From Aphrocallistes beatrix (lineage: Eukaryota; Porifera; Hexactinellida; Sceptrulophora; Aphrocallistidae): DNA of 64,000 nt. The DNA lies in the NCBI GenBank assembly GCA_963281255.1, contig OY725493.1, positions 557,550 to 621,549 on the forward strand, read 5' to 3'. The notes under the pieces were generated by a model. The model saw only the letters and a program-made list of their open reading frames with translations. It did not search any database and was not told the DNA's origin. The position numbers and the translations under genes are program-made. This document shows positions 55,401 through 63,324 of this stretch, in pieces (positions within the stretch are counted from its first letter, which is position 1; every line of letters starts with the position of its first letter).

Positions 55401-58400
55401 AGGCGTTTAGAGAGTTCTATTTCGGAGCTCAGAGCGTTGAGCAGTTGATACTTGGGTCTATGTTCGAACTGAGCGAAGAGGACGGATTCTATGTCCACAA
55501 GTTCTCCGTTTCAAATCAGATATCTTGTCTGAGAGCAGACATGACAGAGATAGTATTAGCTCAGGTTCTGAAGAATATTTGTGCAGCTAACCGGTTAGTT
55601 TGCCTGAATAATTTAATTCTTCAAATTAGTATTTGCTAATCCTAATCCATGGTAATAATAAGCTTCCATACAAATCTATGTTATTCTAACCAGAGTTGCA
55701 CGCGGGCCGTGCGGGCCGAATATAATACTTTGCGGGATCCGCGGGCTGGAAATCTTGGCAGGACTCCCCGCGACAACCAACAACCGAGACGATGTTTTTA
55801 ATTGTCACGAGGAACCAATTATAGAATACTTACATAAATGGAACTTTGTTAGTTTCCACTTATTTGTTTATAGTTTATAACTTACAAAGCGGGGAAAAAT
55901 ATTTAAGCGGGCTTCTTGCGGGCCAAAAATATTTATGCGGGCTTCTTGCGGGCCGAATAATTTAGTTGCGGGCCGCGGGCCGGGTTAACTTAAAATTGCG
56001 GGCCGCGGTTACAAATTTCGGCCCGCGTGCAACTCTGATTCTAACCATGCATTCAACTTCAAAGTTAAACTAAACTAATTCAAATCTAGAATGCCTGTGA
56101 ATTCTATCCTGGGAATGCAACTTCCAATTTCACAGTTATCATCACTGAAGTTCTTTGAGTCGTATCAAAACCTGTTTCAATAATAAATGAGACTTTTAGA
56201 GTTCAATACTGATCATCCAATGCTGCATTTTAAACAAATTTAAGTATTACAGTCAACTCCGCTTAATCGGGACAAGTCTTCTGGAACAGAATGGTTCGCA
56301 TACATAGAAGCTAATACTAAATTTCATTGGTTAATTGGGAACTCCGCTTAATCGGGACCAAATAGTCTTGGTTAAGCGGAGTCACCTGTACTTAGTTAAT
56401 CAACATTCAATAAGACCCTATTCCCTTAATTTAACAATTTTCAGAGATATTTTTCTTTATTTAGATCTCTCCCTTGCGTCAAACAGATAGAAGAGATCTT
56501 GAGGAGAGACATCGATAAGTCGGGCTTAATCGACCAGATCCTCTCCATTGTAATGCACAATGAGACTCCTGTGCATCAAGATCATGACGTCATCATAATG
56601 CGAGGGCTGCCTGGAAGTGGGAAGTCAACACTCATTGAAAGTTCCACAGAGAAACAGCGAGAAATGCTGTCAGTTTGCAGTGCGGATGATTTCTTCACTG
56701 ATGACCTCACTGGCGAGTACAGATTCGATATTGAGAAGTTGAGTCGAGCTCATGAAGCTTGTTTCAATTCATTTCTGGAGAACTTGATTGCAGGAAAGCC
56801 TCTCATTGTCGTTGACAACACAAACTCTCAATTTTGGGAGTACGCAGTGTATAAGTGTTTCGCTAAATGTTTCGGTTATCAATGCTCAGTCCTTGAACTG
56901 TTCTGTCCTGATGAAGATAGGCTTAAGCAATACCACAACCGGAATAGACACAACCTGAATTATGATGTGATCGTAGCCATGCGGAACAGATGGGAAAACG
57001 ACAGAGAGAGTGTAGTTGTGGACCCCAAGCGACTACCAACTCACTCTCTTCTAAGTTTAGTCAAGAAGAAGGAGAGTCCAGCTAAGTCCAAACAGGAAAC
57101 TCAATCGAAGATATCTAGTGTCATCCTGCTAGCCGTGTTTCTATCGCAGCACTCACATAATGAACTGATAAAGCAATTCCCCCCAAAGTATAATGATGTG
57201 AATGCAGACCACGTTACTCTTCAGTTTATGCCATCGTTTGAACAGATCAGCAAGTACAAGCTAGGAGCCAGTGTGAGTCTGAACGTGCTAGGCTGTGTGA
57301 GTGATGAGAGAGTGCAAGCTGCTCCCATTCACTTCGACAGTGACATCAAATCCGACAATGCACACCCACACGTGACCATCAGTGTGTCCAACGAAGGCCA
57401 CGCGAAGGACTCGAACGATCTCTTGAATCGAATCGCGAAGAGAGAGGACCTGAACAATCTCCCGAACCGACCGGATAGTCTGGTTCTGAGCGGGACTGTC
57501 GGAGTTCAGGTGGAGTTGAAGGACGGACATTCTCAACGTGTGTTCTCAAGCGCAGAGCTGGAAGCGCTGAGGAGACCCAAACCCCCCAAACACGCCAAGT
57601 CCTCTCCCTCCATCGGCATCTACACCGGTCCCTCCGACCTGACCACTCAGCTGTTCGTGTTCGACTTCGACGGGACACTAGTGAACACGCCGGGACCTGT
57701 GGAAGGGCCTGGTCTCTACGAGAAGCTGACTGGGTCCGCTTGGCCGCACAGCAAGTGGACCGTGTATGGGGAGAGTTTGGTGCACCCCATGAGCACCCTC
57801 TGCAGCCCTGGGCCCGCTCTCTTCCAGTTCTTCTCCCATCAGTCTCGCTCTCAGAGTCTGACTGTCGTCCTGACGGGCAGACTCGAGTCCATCAGCGCCA
57901 GCGTGAGAGAAGTCCTCTCCAACTTCGGCGTCCACCCAGACATCCTCCTCTGCAAAGAGGACAACTCCCCTCTCCACACCCCTGAGTACAAAGCCGTCCA
58001 GCTGAGGAGGCTGCTGGAGCGGTGTCCCAAGGTTCAGTATGTGAAGATCTGGGATGACTTGGCTGAGAATCTCGCTTGCTTCGCTAACGTTACAGTCGAC
58101 TATCTCGACAAAGAGTTTGAGTTAGTCGATGTTCTCAGTTTCCAGCAACAGCCGCACTCCGCGAAGAAGAAAACTGGCAGCAGTTCTACCGCCAAAAAGT
58201 CGAAAGTCTTCCAGACAGTTCGCTTGTACGGCAAGGTACAGAGGGCATCTTTCCACGACGCAGTTGAGGATACCATTGGTCTTATCTCGTCTCTATGGGC
58301 GAGCTGTATCAGCTATGAAGGGTCTCCAGATGTACTCATCCATCCATTCGGCTCCTACCCTCTCAAGCGGATGAGTGACATCGATCTCTGTCTACTCGCT

Positions 58401-60275
58401 CCGGAGAGACTAACTCAAGCCGACTGCATTGCTCGCATGGAGAAGATCCTGACTCAATGTGGCATAGAGTGCATCCACACTTCTCCACTCTCGAGAGTGC
58501 CAAGGGTCAGCTTCCTGTGCAGATACACGGGCAGTCCTGACATCCAGTTCGATGTGATCTTCATGAGGATGAAGGAGATGCCAGAAAGTATGCCTGGAAA
58601 GCTGAAAGAATGGAAGAAGCTAGTCTCTACTGAGGACAGCTCTTCCTTGACAGCTCTAGAAGGACTGGAATTCTTGAACAGAGTCCGACAGAATTTGATA
58701 AAAGGTTAGTTTCTTCAATCTCGGACTTCTCTACTATCAATACATTGTAACATTTAAGTTTTAGTACAGTTTATAGTTTGATGACTCTCCCTTAGTTTGA
58801 AAACTCTAATTTGAAGTGACAATTCATCTTTAACAAACATCTTCCACTCCTCATTACAGAATAATGTATCTGTAATGAAGAGTGGAAGATATTTGTGATT
58901 CAATTGATTCGTGTTAACTGTCTTCCATTTGTAATTCGGTTATTTTAAAATATACATATTTTTTGCCTACTCTACCAAGAGTATTCATTTAGTAAATACA
59001 ACACTACTGAAAACCTGGGCGAGTTTGGATGATATTTTCTTTGCAAAAATTATGTTTTTAGTTGAAAACATTCCATTTGTATATGCTTAATGTATAAAGA
59101 GTTATTACACAGCATTTATGTGTGTGGTGCCACGATGAATTAGAGTTAAAGCAAAAAAACCGAGCACCCAGCTCTGGTCCCGAGGTGGCCCGGTTTTCAG
59201 AAGTAGACTGTAATATAATTTATTTACAGAAGCTAGCATTGAATGGTGCAGTGCACTGTGTGCTGGAATTAGTGTTAGTGTTGACTAGGAATGAGTGAAG
59301 AGGACTTGGCTGCACTGATCGAGATGGTAGTACTGATTCTACGGAGCAAGCACCAGAAAGGCAATGCATTCCACTGCATGAGAACATTCCACGTGATCAA
59401 GCTGTTGCTAGGTCTAGTGGAGTCGAAGCAGATAGCGAGGTCTTGTCTCAGCTCAGCTGATCAGCTGTTGAAGCAGTTCCTGCAACAGCTGACTGCTCTC
59501 AGCTCAGAAGAGTGGGCGGGATATCTCGGAGAGTTCGTTCCGACACAGTACATACCTAGGATACAGGTTAGCGACATAGGAATGTATTTTAATAATGTAA
59601 TGCTCTGTTTTTCATTGATCAACCAATTAGTTTAATTCGTTTATGTGAGCTATGATTGGATAGAATAGTATTCTCTTCTAGGAAATATTGACTGAGAGTG
59701 TCAGCATCACCAGCTCTCCTTCCTTCCCTTCCGTGGCTGTCTACCACAAAATGCTCTCCCCAGTCGCATTCCCGCTACCTAACCACGTTGCTATGGAGAT
59801 AGAGATAGAATGTCCTTCTCGCTGTCTTCAATTTCGCTTCGAAACAATGATAGAAGCAAAGTTTGGTTCTGTTGTGAGGAAGATTCTCGACTCAGGTGTT
59901 AAGCTCTCTCCTGGACCTTGCTCCCGTAAGAGGATCTGCTTCTGCATTCCTGACATTCCTGAGGAGAAGGATCGTTGCCATGCAATGATGAAGGAATTCT
60001 TTGCAGAATTTGAAAAGCTGAAACATGAAGTGAAGATTAGCTTCAACGGCCAATCAACAATAGAGTTTGGATCTCTCCTCCATCAAGGAGAGCTGGAAGG
60101 AATCTTCTCACAGATTCTGGAGTTTAAGTCGAGTGAGAAGACTTCTCTCTCCTTACCCACGAACCTGCAGAGCCATCAGAGACTGCTCGTCTACCAACTG
60201 CTAGAGAAGCACGGGTTGAGTCATGTCACGAGCTTAGAAGGCAGTGCGAAGAAGATTGTAGTGAAGAAATGTTAG
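40477..60275 (+). CDS. Multi-domain RNA-end repair protein, 'Swiss Army Knife' type
   Basis: Ten exons whose phases all agree: 40477-40660, 44923-45149, 45596-45766, 50681-51050, 51233-51450, 51668-51919, 55208-55593, 56465-58704, 59289-59566, 59682-60275. They give 1639 residues. Domains in order are RWD (about 10-125), a Lys-rich linker, MJ1316 (about 210-300), 2H phosphoesterase (383-590), P-loop kinase (645-800), second 2H-like (about 815-950), HAD (998-1160), nucleotidyltransferase (about 1185-1345), unassigned regions, and R3H-like (about 1595-1639). Known enzymes of these families open 2',3'-cyclic ends, remove or add phosphates and extend RNA, so one chain could remake damaged RNA ends. 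The RWD suggests docking to a translation or ubiquitin partner. No RNA ligase domain was recognised. Joining exons from 51919 to 55208 is inferred from phase and domain continuity. Confidence 0.75.
41854..41861 (+). promoter_or_regulatory. TATA box of nested propeller gene
   Basis: TATATATA lies 60 bases upstream of the ATG at 41914, inside intron 1 of the RNA-repair gene. It supports an independent promoter. Confidence 0.45.
41914..42717 (+). CDS. Nested single-exon propeller-like protein with N-myristoylation signal
   Basis: A 267-residue protein made of short beta repeats, for example [20 protein letters not shown] and [15 protein letters not shown], that resemble NHL or WD-like propeller blades. 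It starts MGNQHLKPR, a Gly2 context that suits N-myristoylation, so membrane attachment is likely (inference). It has its own TATA box and an AATAAA at 42766-42771. It lies wholly within intron 1 of the RNA-repair gene on the same strand. It has the same general style as the NHL gene at 7632 but no close identity. Confidence 0.68.
   Translation: MGNQHLKPRLNSTKKAKATNVTSIATADSSEFIFLLSEEVKVLYTSFHTIKPNEVLVYSPDMDYQYKFYPNVESKLVGIATHQNLVILTEYNGLVTTYTETGERISRLELWSMFPASDFKELHLVSSVADSDGMFFGAKNPNCILAVNEYQRFTVILAGKCIDVCAHGDFLLVLILELQSHSVLICNKTGEFVGKISLGFLSQKLKFAISEVGNFYFNTGAALMSWNGTGLSTLKRKSKMSRNNIALHTHGKLLVSAFNKKLNVYSI
42766..42771 (+). terminator. Poly(A) signal of the nested propeller gene
   Basis: AATAAA lies 49 bases after the stop codon at 42717. 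Confidence 0.6.
43261..43801 (-). mobile_element. Helitron-like non-autonomous element, copy 1
   Basis: A 541-bp element. On the minus strand it starts TCCTTACTATTAAAACTCGA and ends in a GC-rich hairpin region. It has no terminal inverted repeats and no target duplication, and it is flanked by A on the left and T on the right. The GC-rich end holds two perfect palindromes side by side, one built on GGCGGACAC and one on GGCGCCC, each with a TTT loop. It lies in intron 1 of the RNA-repair gene. Confidence 0.6.
44752..44893. repeat. pogo-like MITE, truncated
   Basis: Its right end TTAAACGGAGTCGACTG and internal words match the family at 26441. The left terminus is missing. It ends 29 bases before exon 2 of the RNA-repair gene and so contributes intron sequence close to the acceptor. 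Confidence 0.6.
45798..46255 (-). mobile_element. Helitron-like non-autonomous element, copy 2
   Basis: A 458-bp member of the family at 43261. The two palindromes near the GC-rich end are deleted, leaving GCGCGGCTGGGGTCACATTG. Matching empty sites exist at about 47608-47620 and 48520-48530 (TTTCTAATTCAGCAAC). The filled site reads TTTCTA then the element then TTTAGCAAC, with no target duplication. Confidence 0.65.
46421..46525 (+). repeat. Short tandem repeat, about 20-bp unit
   Basis: Repeated TGACCACAAAAACAAAGAAA with variants containing ACAAACAAACAACA. It is intronic. Confidence 0.7.
46688..47029. mobile_element. hAT-type non-autonomous element with exact 8-bp duplication
   Basis: A 342-bp element with ends CAGTGGTTCTCAACC and GGTTGAGAAACACTG. 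It is flanked by ATCTAATG at 46680-46687 and again at 47030-47037. The related intron unit around 48885 has ATCTAATG once and no insertion, so it serves as an empty-site control. Confidence 0.9.
47359..47519. repeat. hAT-like MITE, intron unit 1 copy
   Basis: Ends CAAGGGTTCCCAACCTGGGG and GGTTGAAAACCGCTG. The flanks TCCTGTAG and TACTATAA are decayed forms of the 8-bp duplication seen better in the third copy. Confidence 0.7.
48248..48397. repeat. hAT-like MITE, intron unit 2 copy
   Basis: Same element as 47359, copied with the intron unit. The flanks are TCCTAGAG and TACTAGAA. Confidence 0.7.
49148..49688 (+). mobile_element. Helitron-like non-autonomous element, copy 3
   Basis: A 541-bp member in plus orientation, starting TCCTTACTATTAAAACTCGA and ending GCGAAGCGCGCTTG. 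Both internal palindromes are present. The left flank is A and the right flank is T. The matching empty site is in intron unit 1 near 47271-47282 (CTTAGCAGATAATATG). No duplication is seen at the target. Confidence 0.68.
50451..50600. repeat. hAT-like MITE, intron unit 3 copy
   Basis: Ends CAGTGGTTCCTAACCTGGGG and GTTGAAAACCGCTG, with flanks TCCTAGAA (50443-50450) and TACTAGAA (50601-50608), a 7 of 8 match. Confidence 0.75.
50681..51050 (+). other. MJ1316 domain (exon 4 of the RNA-repair gene)
   Basis: Encodes [20 protein letters not shown], then [33 protein letters not shown] and a VYGSRG end. The spacing of RIIWDP, the GYxDRF turn, PxHRIQYF and VVWD is the signature of the MJ1316 (former DUF504) family. 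That domain is proposed to recognise RNA 2',3'-cyclic phosphate ends and is fused to 2H domains in LENG9-like proteins. Confidence 0.8.
51066..51197 (+). repeat. (CATC)n microsatellite
   Basis: About 33 repeats of CATC with one variant unit (CATT) near the start, inside intron 4 (51051-51232) of the RNA-repair gene. Exon 4 stays open through it, so intron retention would add a His-Pro-Ser-Ile repeat before a stop ending at 51229. Confidence 0.95.
52279..52581 (-). CDS. Small single-pass membrane protein, antisense in intron 6
   Basis: A 100-residue open frame with an N-terminal half made of a strong hydrophobic segment ([21 protein letters not shown]), then a basic ERRNRNQR and a soluble tail with [15 protein letters not shown] at 52620-52625 (TATAAA on the minus strand) lies 39 bases before the ATG. 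It resembles a small membrane adaptor; the family is not recognised. It lies antisense in the intron between exons 6 and 7 of the RNA-repair gene. Confidence 0.5.
   Translation of the reverse strand: MDVNCKFSTEEIIKLAILSFLILTQYFTSLLIVLFCIVQCGIERRNRNQREMATQAPYIPPGIYGILVEQQSKEGIQTPTQRISKIDPETGQDCISASSI
52620..52625 (-). promoter_or_regulatory. TATA box of the antisense small membrane gene
   Basis: TATAAA on the minus strand, 39 bases upstream of the ATG at 52581. Confidence 0.4.
52641..54472. other. Intron 6 remainder, nothing recognised
   Basis: AT-rich intronic sequence between the antisense small gene and the hAT element at 54473. No coding signal or clear repeat was seen. Confidence 0.5.
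54473..54905. mobile_element. hAT-type non-autonomous element with exact 8-bp duplication
   Basis: A 433-bp element with ends CAAGGGTGCTCAAAC and the near-inverse TTTTAGCACCCCTG. Exact duplication TACTAAAC lies at 54465-54472 and 54906-54913. It contains repeated GTGGCCCG words. It is intronic. Confidence 0.88.
55691..56037. mobile_element. hAT-type non-autonomous element rich in GCGGGCC
   Basis: A 347-bp element with perfect ends CAGAGTTGCACGCGGGCCG and CGGCCCGCGTGCAACTCTG. Exact duplication ATTCTAAC lies at 55683-55690 and 56038-56045. The subterminal regions are packed with GCGGGCC words, as expected of hAT transposase-binding repeats. It is in intron 7. Confidence 0.92.
56250..56398. repeat. 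pogo-like MITE, TCGGGAC subfamily
   Basis: Ends CAGTCAACTCCGCTTAATCG and TTAAGCGGAGTCACCTG, flanked by TA at 56248-56249 and 56399-56400. It is in intron 7 and is the inverse of the copy at 27267. Confidence 0.75.
56465..58704 (+). other. Kinase, second 2H-like, HAD and nucleotidyltransferase (exon 8)
   Basis: One 2240-base exon. The P-loop kinase has GLPGSGKST (650-658) with a CSADDFF segment and VVDNTN, as in polynucleotide kinases of the N4BP2L/T4 type. Next come DHVTLQF (His852) and PHVTISV (His905), a second pair of HxT motifs about 50 residues apart. The HAD domain has VFDFDGTLV (Asp1003, Asp1005), LTGR and IWDD. The nucleotidyltransferase has [16 protein letters not shown] (Gly1232, Asp1241, Asp1243) and FDVIF (Asp1299). 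From about 57540 the GC content is clearly higher than in the kinase part. Confidence 0.82.
58840..58891. repeat. Hairpin in intron 8
   Basis: ATCTTCCACTCCTCATTACA is complementary over 20 of 21 bases to the arm ending at 58891, with a 10-base loop. It lies shortly after the exon 8 donor. Confidence 0.75.
59289..60275 (+). other. C-terminal region with R3H-like end (exons 9-10)
   Basis: Exon 9 is helical ([20 protein letters not shown], then FHVIKLLL) and could be the helical partner of the nucleotidyltransferase. Exon 10 holds an unrecognised alpha/beta region, then [30 protein letters not shown] and KKIVVKKC. That is the pattern of an R3H single-strand nucleic-acid-binding domain, although the expected His after Arg is Tyr (RLLVY). 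Confidence 0.6.
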
Positions 60276-60370
60276 TTCCGTTTTGTTCTCTTTACTCTAT
60301 TTTGTATATTGATTCTCTGCTGTGATGTTATGTCTATATTTAGGTAATTTATTCTATTTCAGTAGTCCAT

Positions 60371-60376
60371 AATAAA
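60371..60376 (+). terminator. Poly(A) signal of the RNA-repair gene
   Basis: AATAAA lies 96 bases after the stop codon at 60275. It supports exon 10 as the last exon. Confidence 0.6.
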
Positions 60377-61547
60377 TATACATTCAAGCTATGTTGAAGA
60401 AGTTTAAGGGGAGAATTGGGAGGATTAGTACTTGAAATTCAAACAAATTCAGACAACAATTTAAGAAATAAATGTCAATAATGTGACTATCTAGTACAGT
60501 TTCTATGTCGTCTGCTCGTTTGCATTAAATTTTGAGGGAAATAATCCTTATATCTTAGTGATTTGTTCCTCTGTTAAAGACAAAAAAATTGTTTAAAATA
60601 CTCCTTATTCTCTGAGACTAAGAGCCTTGGAGATTCGATGAATGTTGTTTTGTAGTTGATTGAAAGTAAATTGGCTAAAATATTCACTTTAATGAATATA
60701 TTCCTTGATTCAATTAGAGATTAGTTGTTAATTAGAATTCAGAGCTAGCTATGCCAGTAGTTTCATATTTCAAATAACAACCTTAATGGATTACATTGAA
60801 ATGTAAATGAATTGTTAGGAGTCGTGCTAGGTAGATTATTTCCTAACCAATCAAATGTAATGAAATGGATAGAAAAATCCGGTTTAGACTATACTTTTTT
60901 TGTGGAGGTGTGACTATATCTGTATATTTGCACCTATCCTGTTTCTTTTCTTCAATTTCGAATATACTAACACGTCATGATTGCACAGCATTTTTATGAT
61001 TTTGTTTGCTTAGAAACGACTTCTTCATTAATTCGTACTAGAAACTATTTTCTTCGGGATTCAAGTAGTCATTTTGTTAAATATAAAAGGAATTATTTGT
61101 GGTTTAAACCTTTCTTCTTTCTTAAACACGTGTCGATACCATTCTACTGATATTATCTCCACAAACAACTCAGTTAATTCTCTTTAAAGTTTATAGTTCG
61201 ACTCCACCTGCTATGACACTTTAGAGAATTTGCTGAGGAGACTTGTTTTGGCTTTGAAAGTACAAACTAATTTATTCAAAATGGTTGAATCACTCTTTCC
61301 ATAGCAGCCAAGAAACTACTCAAACTCAGTAGAAGTGATTGGAATTTAGAAGTAAGAAATTGAACGCTTTATAGAATTTGAACTGAGAAATCACATATGT
61401 TTGTCTATTCTTTTAATTTTCTTGAATATAGCTTCGAGATAATTCTTAAAAATTCATACTATTCCATTCATGAAGTATTCTTGATGCAGTAATGTATTGA
61501 TTCTATAGAGAACCAATACATTTCCTTACTTATCCTATGTGACATTT

Positions 61548-62016
61548 AAGGCTGAAACGAATATACTTAATACGTATTTGAATATTCGCCCGAAATGATC
61601 CAAATGAATATTCGTTCGTTTGCGCTAAATATAAAAATACAGGGTTACCCAAATGTCACATAGCACTTTTTGAAATTAATTTTTTGGGTAAAATTGAACT
61701 TATTGATAACTTGTGATATATCAATAATATGGTATTGATTCTATAGAGAACCAAAACATTTCGTCCGAATAGTGTACCTTATTCTTAAATAATAAATTCT
61801 AAAGTTATTTTTGTAGATATTCCAGTTTTCTAAGCGATTATTGTGATACTTTTAAGATTACTTTTCAAAGAGTTCACACATTTTCTCCTCTTTAGTGCTT
61901 ACAAATATGTACAAATATCAGTTTATGGAATTATTACTCATCTCTACGAACGAATATTCGAATATTCGTTGTTTACAAAATATTCGTTACAATTTCGAAT
62001 AGTATTCGTTTTAGCC
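61548..62016. repeat. hAT-like MITE rich in GAATATTCG
   Basis: Ends AAGGCTGAAACGAATA and the near-inverse TATTCGTTTTAGCCCT enclose about 470 bp with many ATTCG words near both ends. AGGGCT-type termini and subterminal repeats suggest hAT. No clear duplication was found. Confidence 0.5.
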
Positions 62017-62822
62017 CTAATTACAATAATTAGTAATTATGGGAAGTAGAATATTTGTGTGTCTCATGGTGACCAATCTGGATATCTAGCACGCGAACTC
62101 TTAGAATATCTAAACTTATTCATTGAGATTGGGCATTGAATGGACGTTAATAACTGTATTATTCGCCTCCAGTTATAAAAGTGAGTTCTAAAGCAATACA
62201 TACAAGATATATTTTCTAGTAATTCCCTCCAAATACCTAAATGCGCTGTCATAATTTCCACTGTCCCACTCTACCGTAATCAAATAGTTCACATTATTTA
62301 ATTTCAAATTCCATTTGGAAGAACTCGACTGATTTCTGATCTGAAAACTTTACTTTGTATCGTGCTGTCTATCCTGAAATGCGTTTACACAAGAATGAGA
62401 AGAAGCTAGTCTTGTGAATTCAGTGTGCAAGTGAAGTTTTCAATTTGAATTGTAAATATAATATTTGTATTAAGGATAGTTTACGCATTTTTAATCATTT
62501 TTTGTTTATTCTATTTTAAGAAATACCGACTTCGAAAAATTAAAGTGTAAACCCAGTATATAACAAAGTTTTATAATCCTTCTTGTTCTTGAAAAGCGAG
62601 GCAGACTATTCCGAATAAATCTAGAGTTTGCTTATGAATCTATAGAATAGTATTAGGCATCCTGTACTGATAAATAGATAGATTCTCTAGCAGTTATTAT
62701 ACTGAAACACTACTACTCTATTGAAACGATACAACCAATACTGTTCAGAACACACACGAACACAAACATTTCACAAACAATTCAAACTATCGAAATTATT
62801 TCTCAACAGAAGAATTCGCTGC

Positions 62823-62857
62823 AATTCACACATTCCAATCTGAAACAAGTGAGTTCA
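62823..62857 (+). repeat. 35-bp exon-like block, first copy
   Basis: AATTCACACATTCCAATCTG and the bases after it are identical to 63290-63324. The block ends CAA/GTGAGTTCA, a consensus splice donor. Flanking sequence is weakly similar between the copies, which points to an old 470-bp tandem duplication, possibly of an untranslated first exon. Confidence 0.55.
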
Positions 62858-63289
62858 CTGCTGTATTAGTGCATTATAATACTCAGATTATAGATCTTTA
62901 TTTTCGGTTTATTGTCGCATGATCTATCATGAAATTTCAATTCACACAATCTATCAATGAATCGATAAGCACTCGATTATTCTAATTTAGATAGTTAATT
63001 AATCTTTTTTGAATTTGGTTTGAAAAGCTTCATTATTCCAATAATTCTTATTTTAAATGTCGGTCGACAGACTGATAGCTCAGTTCCTATAATAGGAACT
63101 GCACTAAAATAGATTTTTGCCACATTCTAAGTACAAATTATTTATAAATACCCGTGACGTAATTCTAGAACAAGTCTACCAAAATTATTTTATATATTTT
63201 AATAGTAATTTAGAAAGAAAATAAATCTGTTTTGATTTCAATTATTAAGAATCAAATAAATCATTAAATTCCCTAAATCAATTCGAACA

Positions 63290-63324
63290 AATTCACACAT
63301 TCCAATCTGAAACAAGTGAGTTCA
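63290..63324 (+). repeat. 35-bp exon-like block, second copy
   Basis: Identical over 35 bases to 62823-62857 and again followed by GTGAGTTCA. See that entry. Confidence 0.55.

Larger units (their letters stand above)
51233..55593 (+). other. First 2H phosphoesterase domain (exons 5-7)
   Basis: Exon 5 ends RPNYFLCFK, the first strand. Exon 6 carries RLHVTLVML with His425 and Thr427. Exon 7 carries [10 protein letters not shown] with His514 and Thr516. The two HxT motifs about 90 residues apart define the 2H fold, here closest in style to AKAP7/LENG9/ASCC1. The catalytic residues are present. Exons 6 and 7 are separated by a 3.3-kb intron. Confidence 0.8.

Noticed and set aside
57379-57985. 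Arg-rich open frames on both strands within exon 8
   Set aside because: Shadows in the GC-rich HAD region; the chosen frame carries the catalytic motifs.
59231-59287. Frameshift in the RNA-repair gene before exon 9
   Set aside because: An acceptor at 59288 keeps the frame without any shift, so damage need not be assumed.
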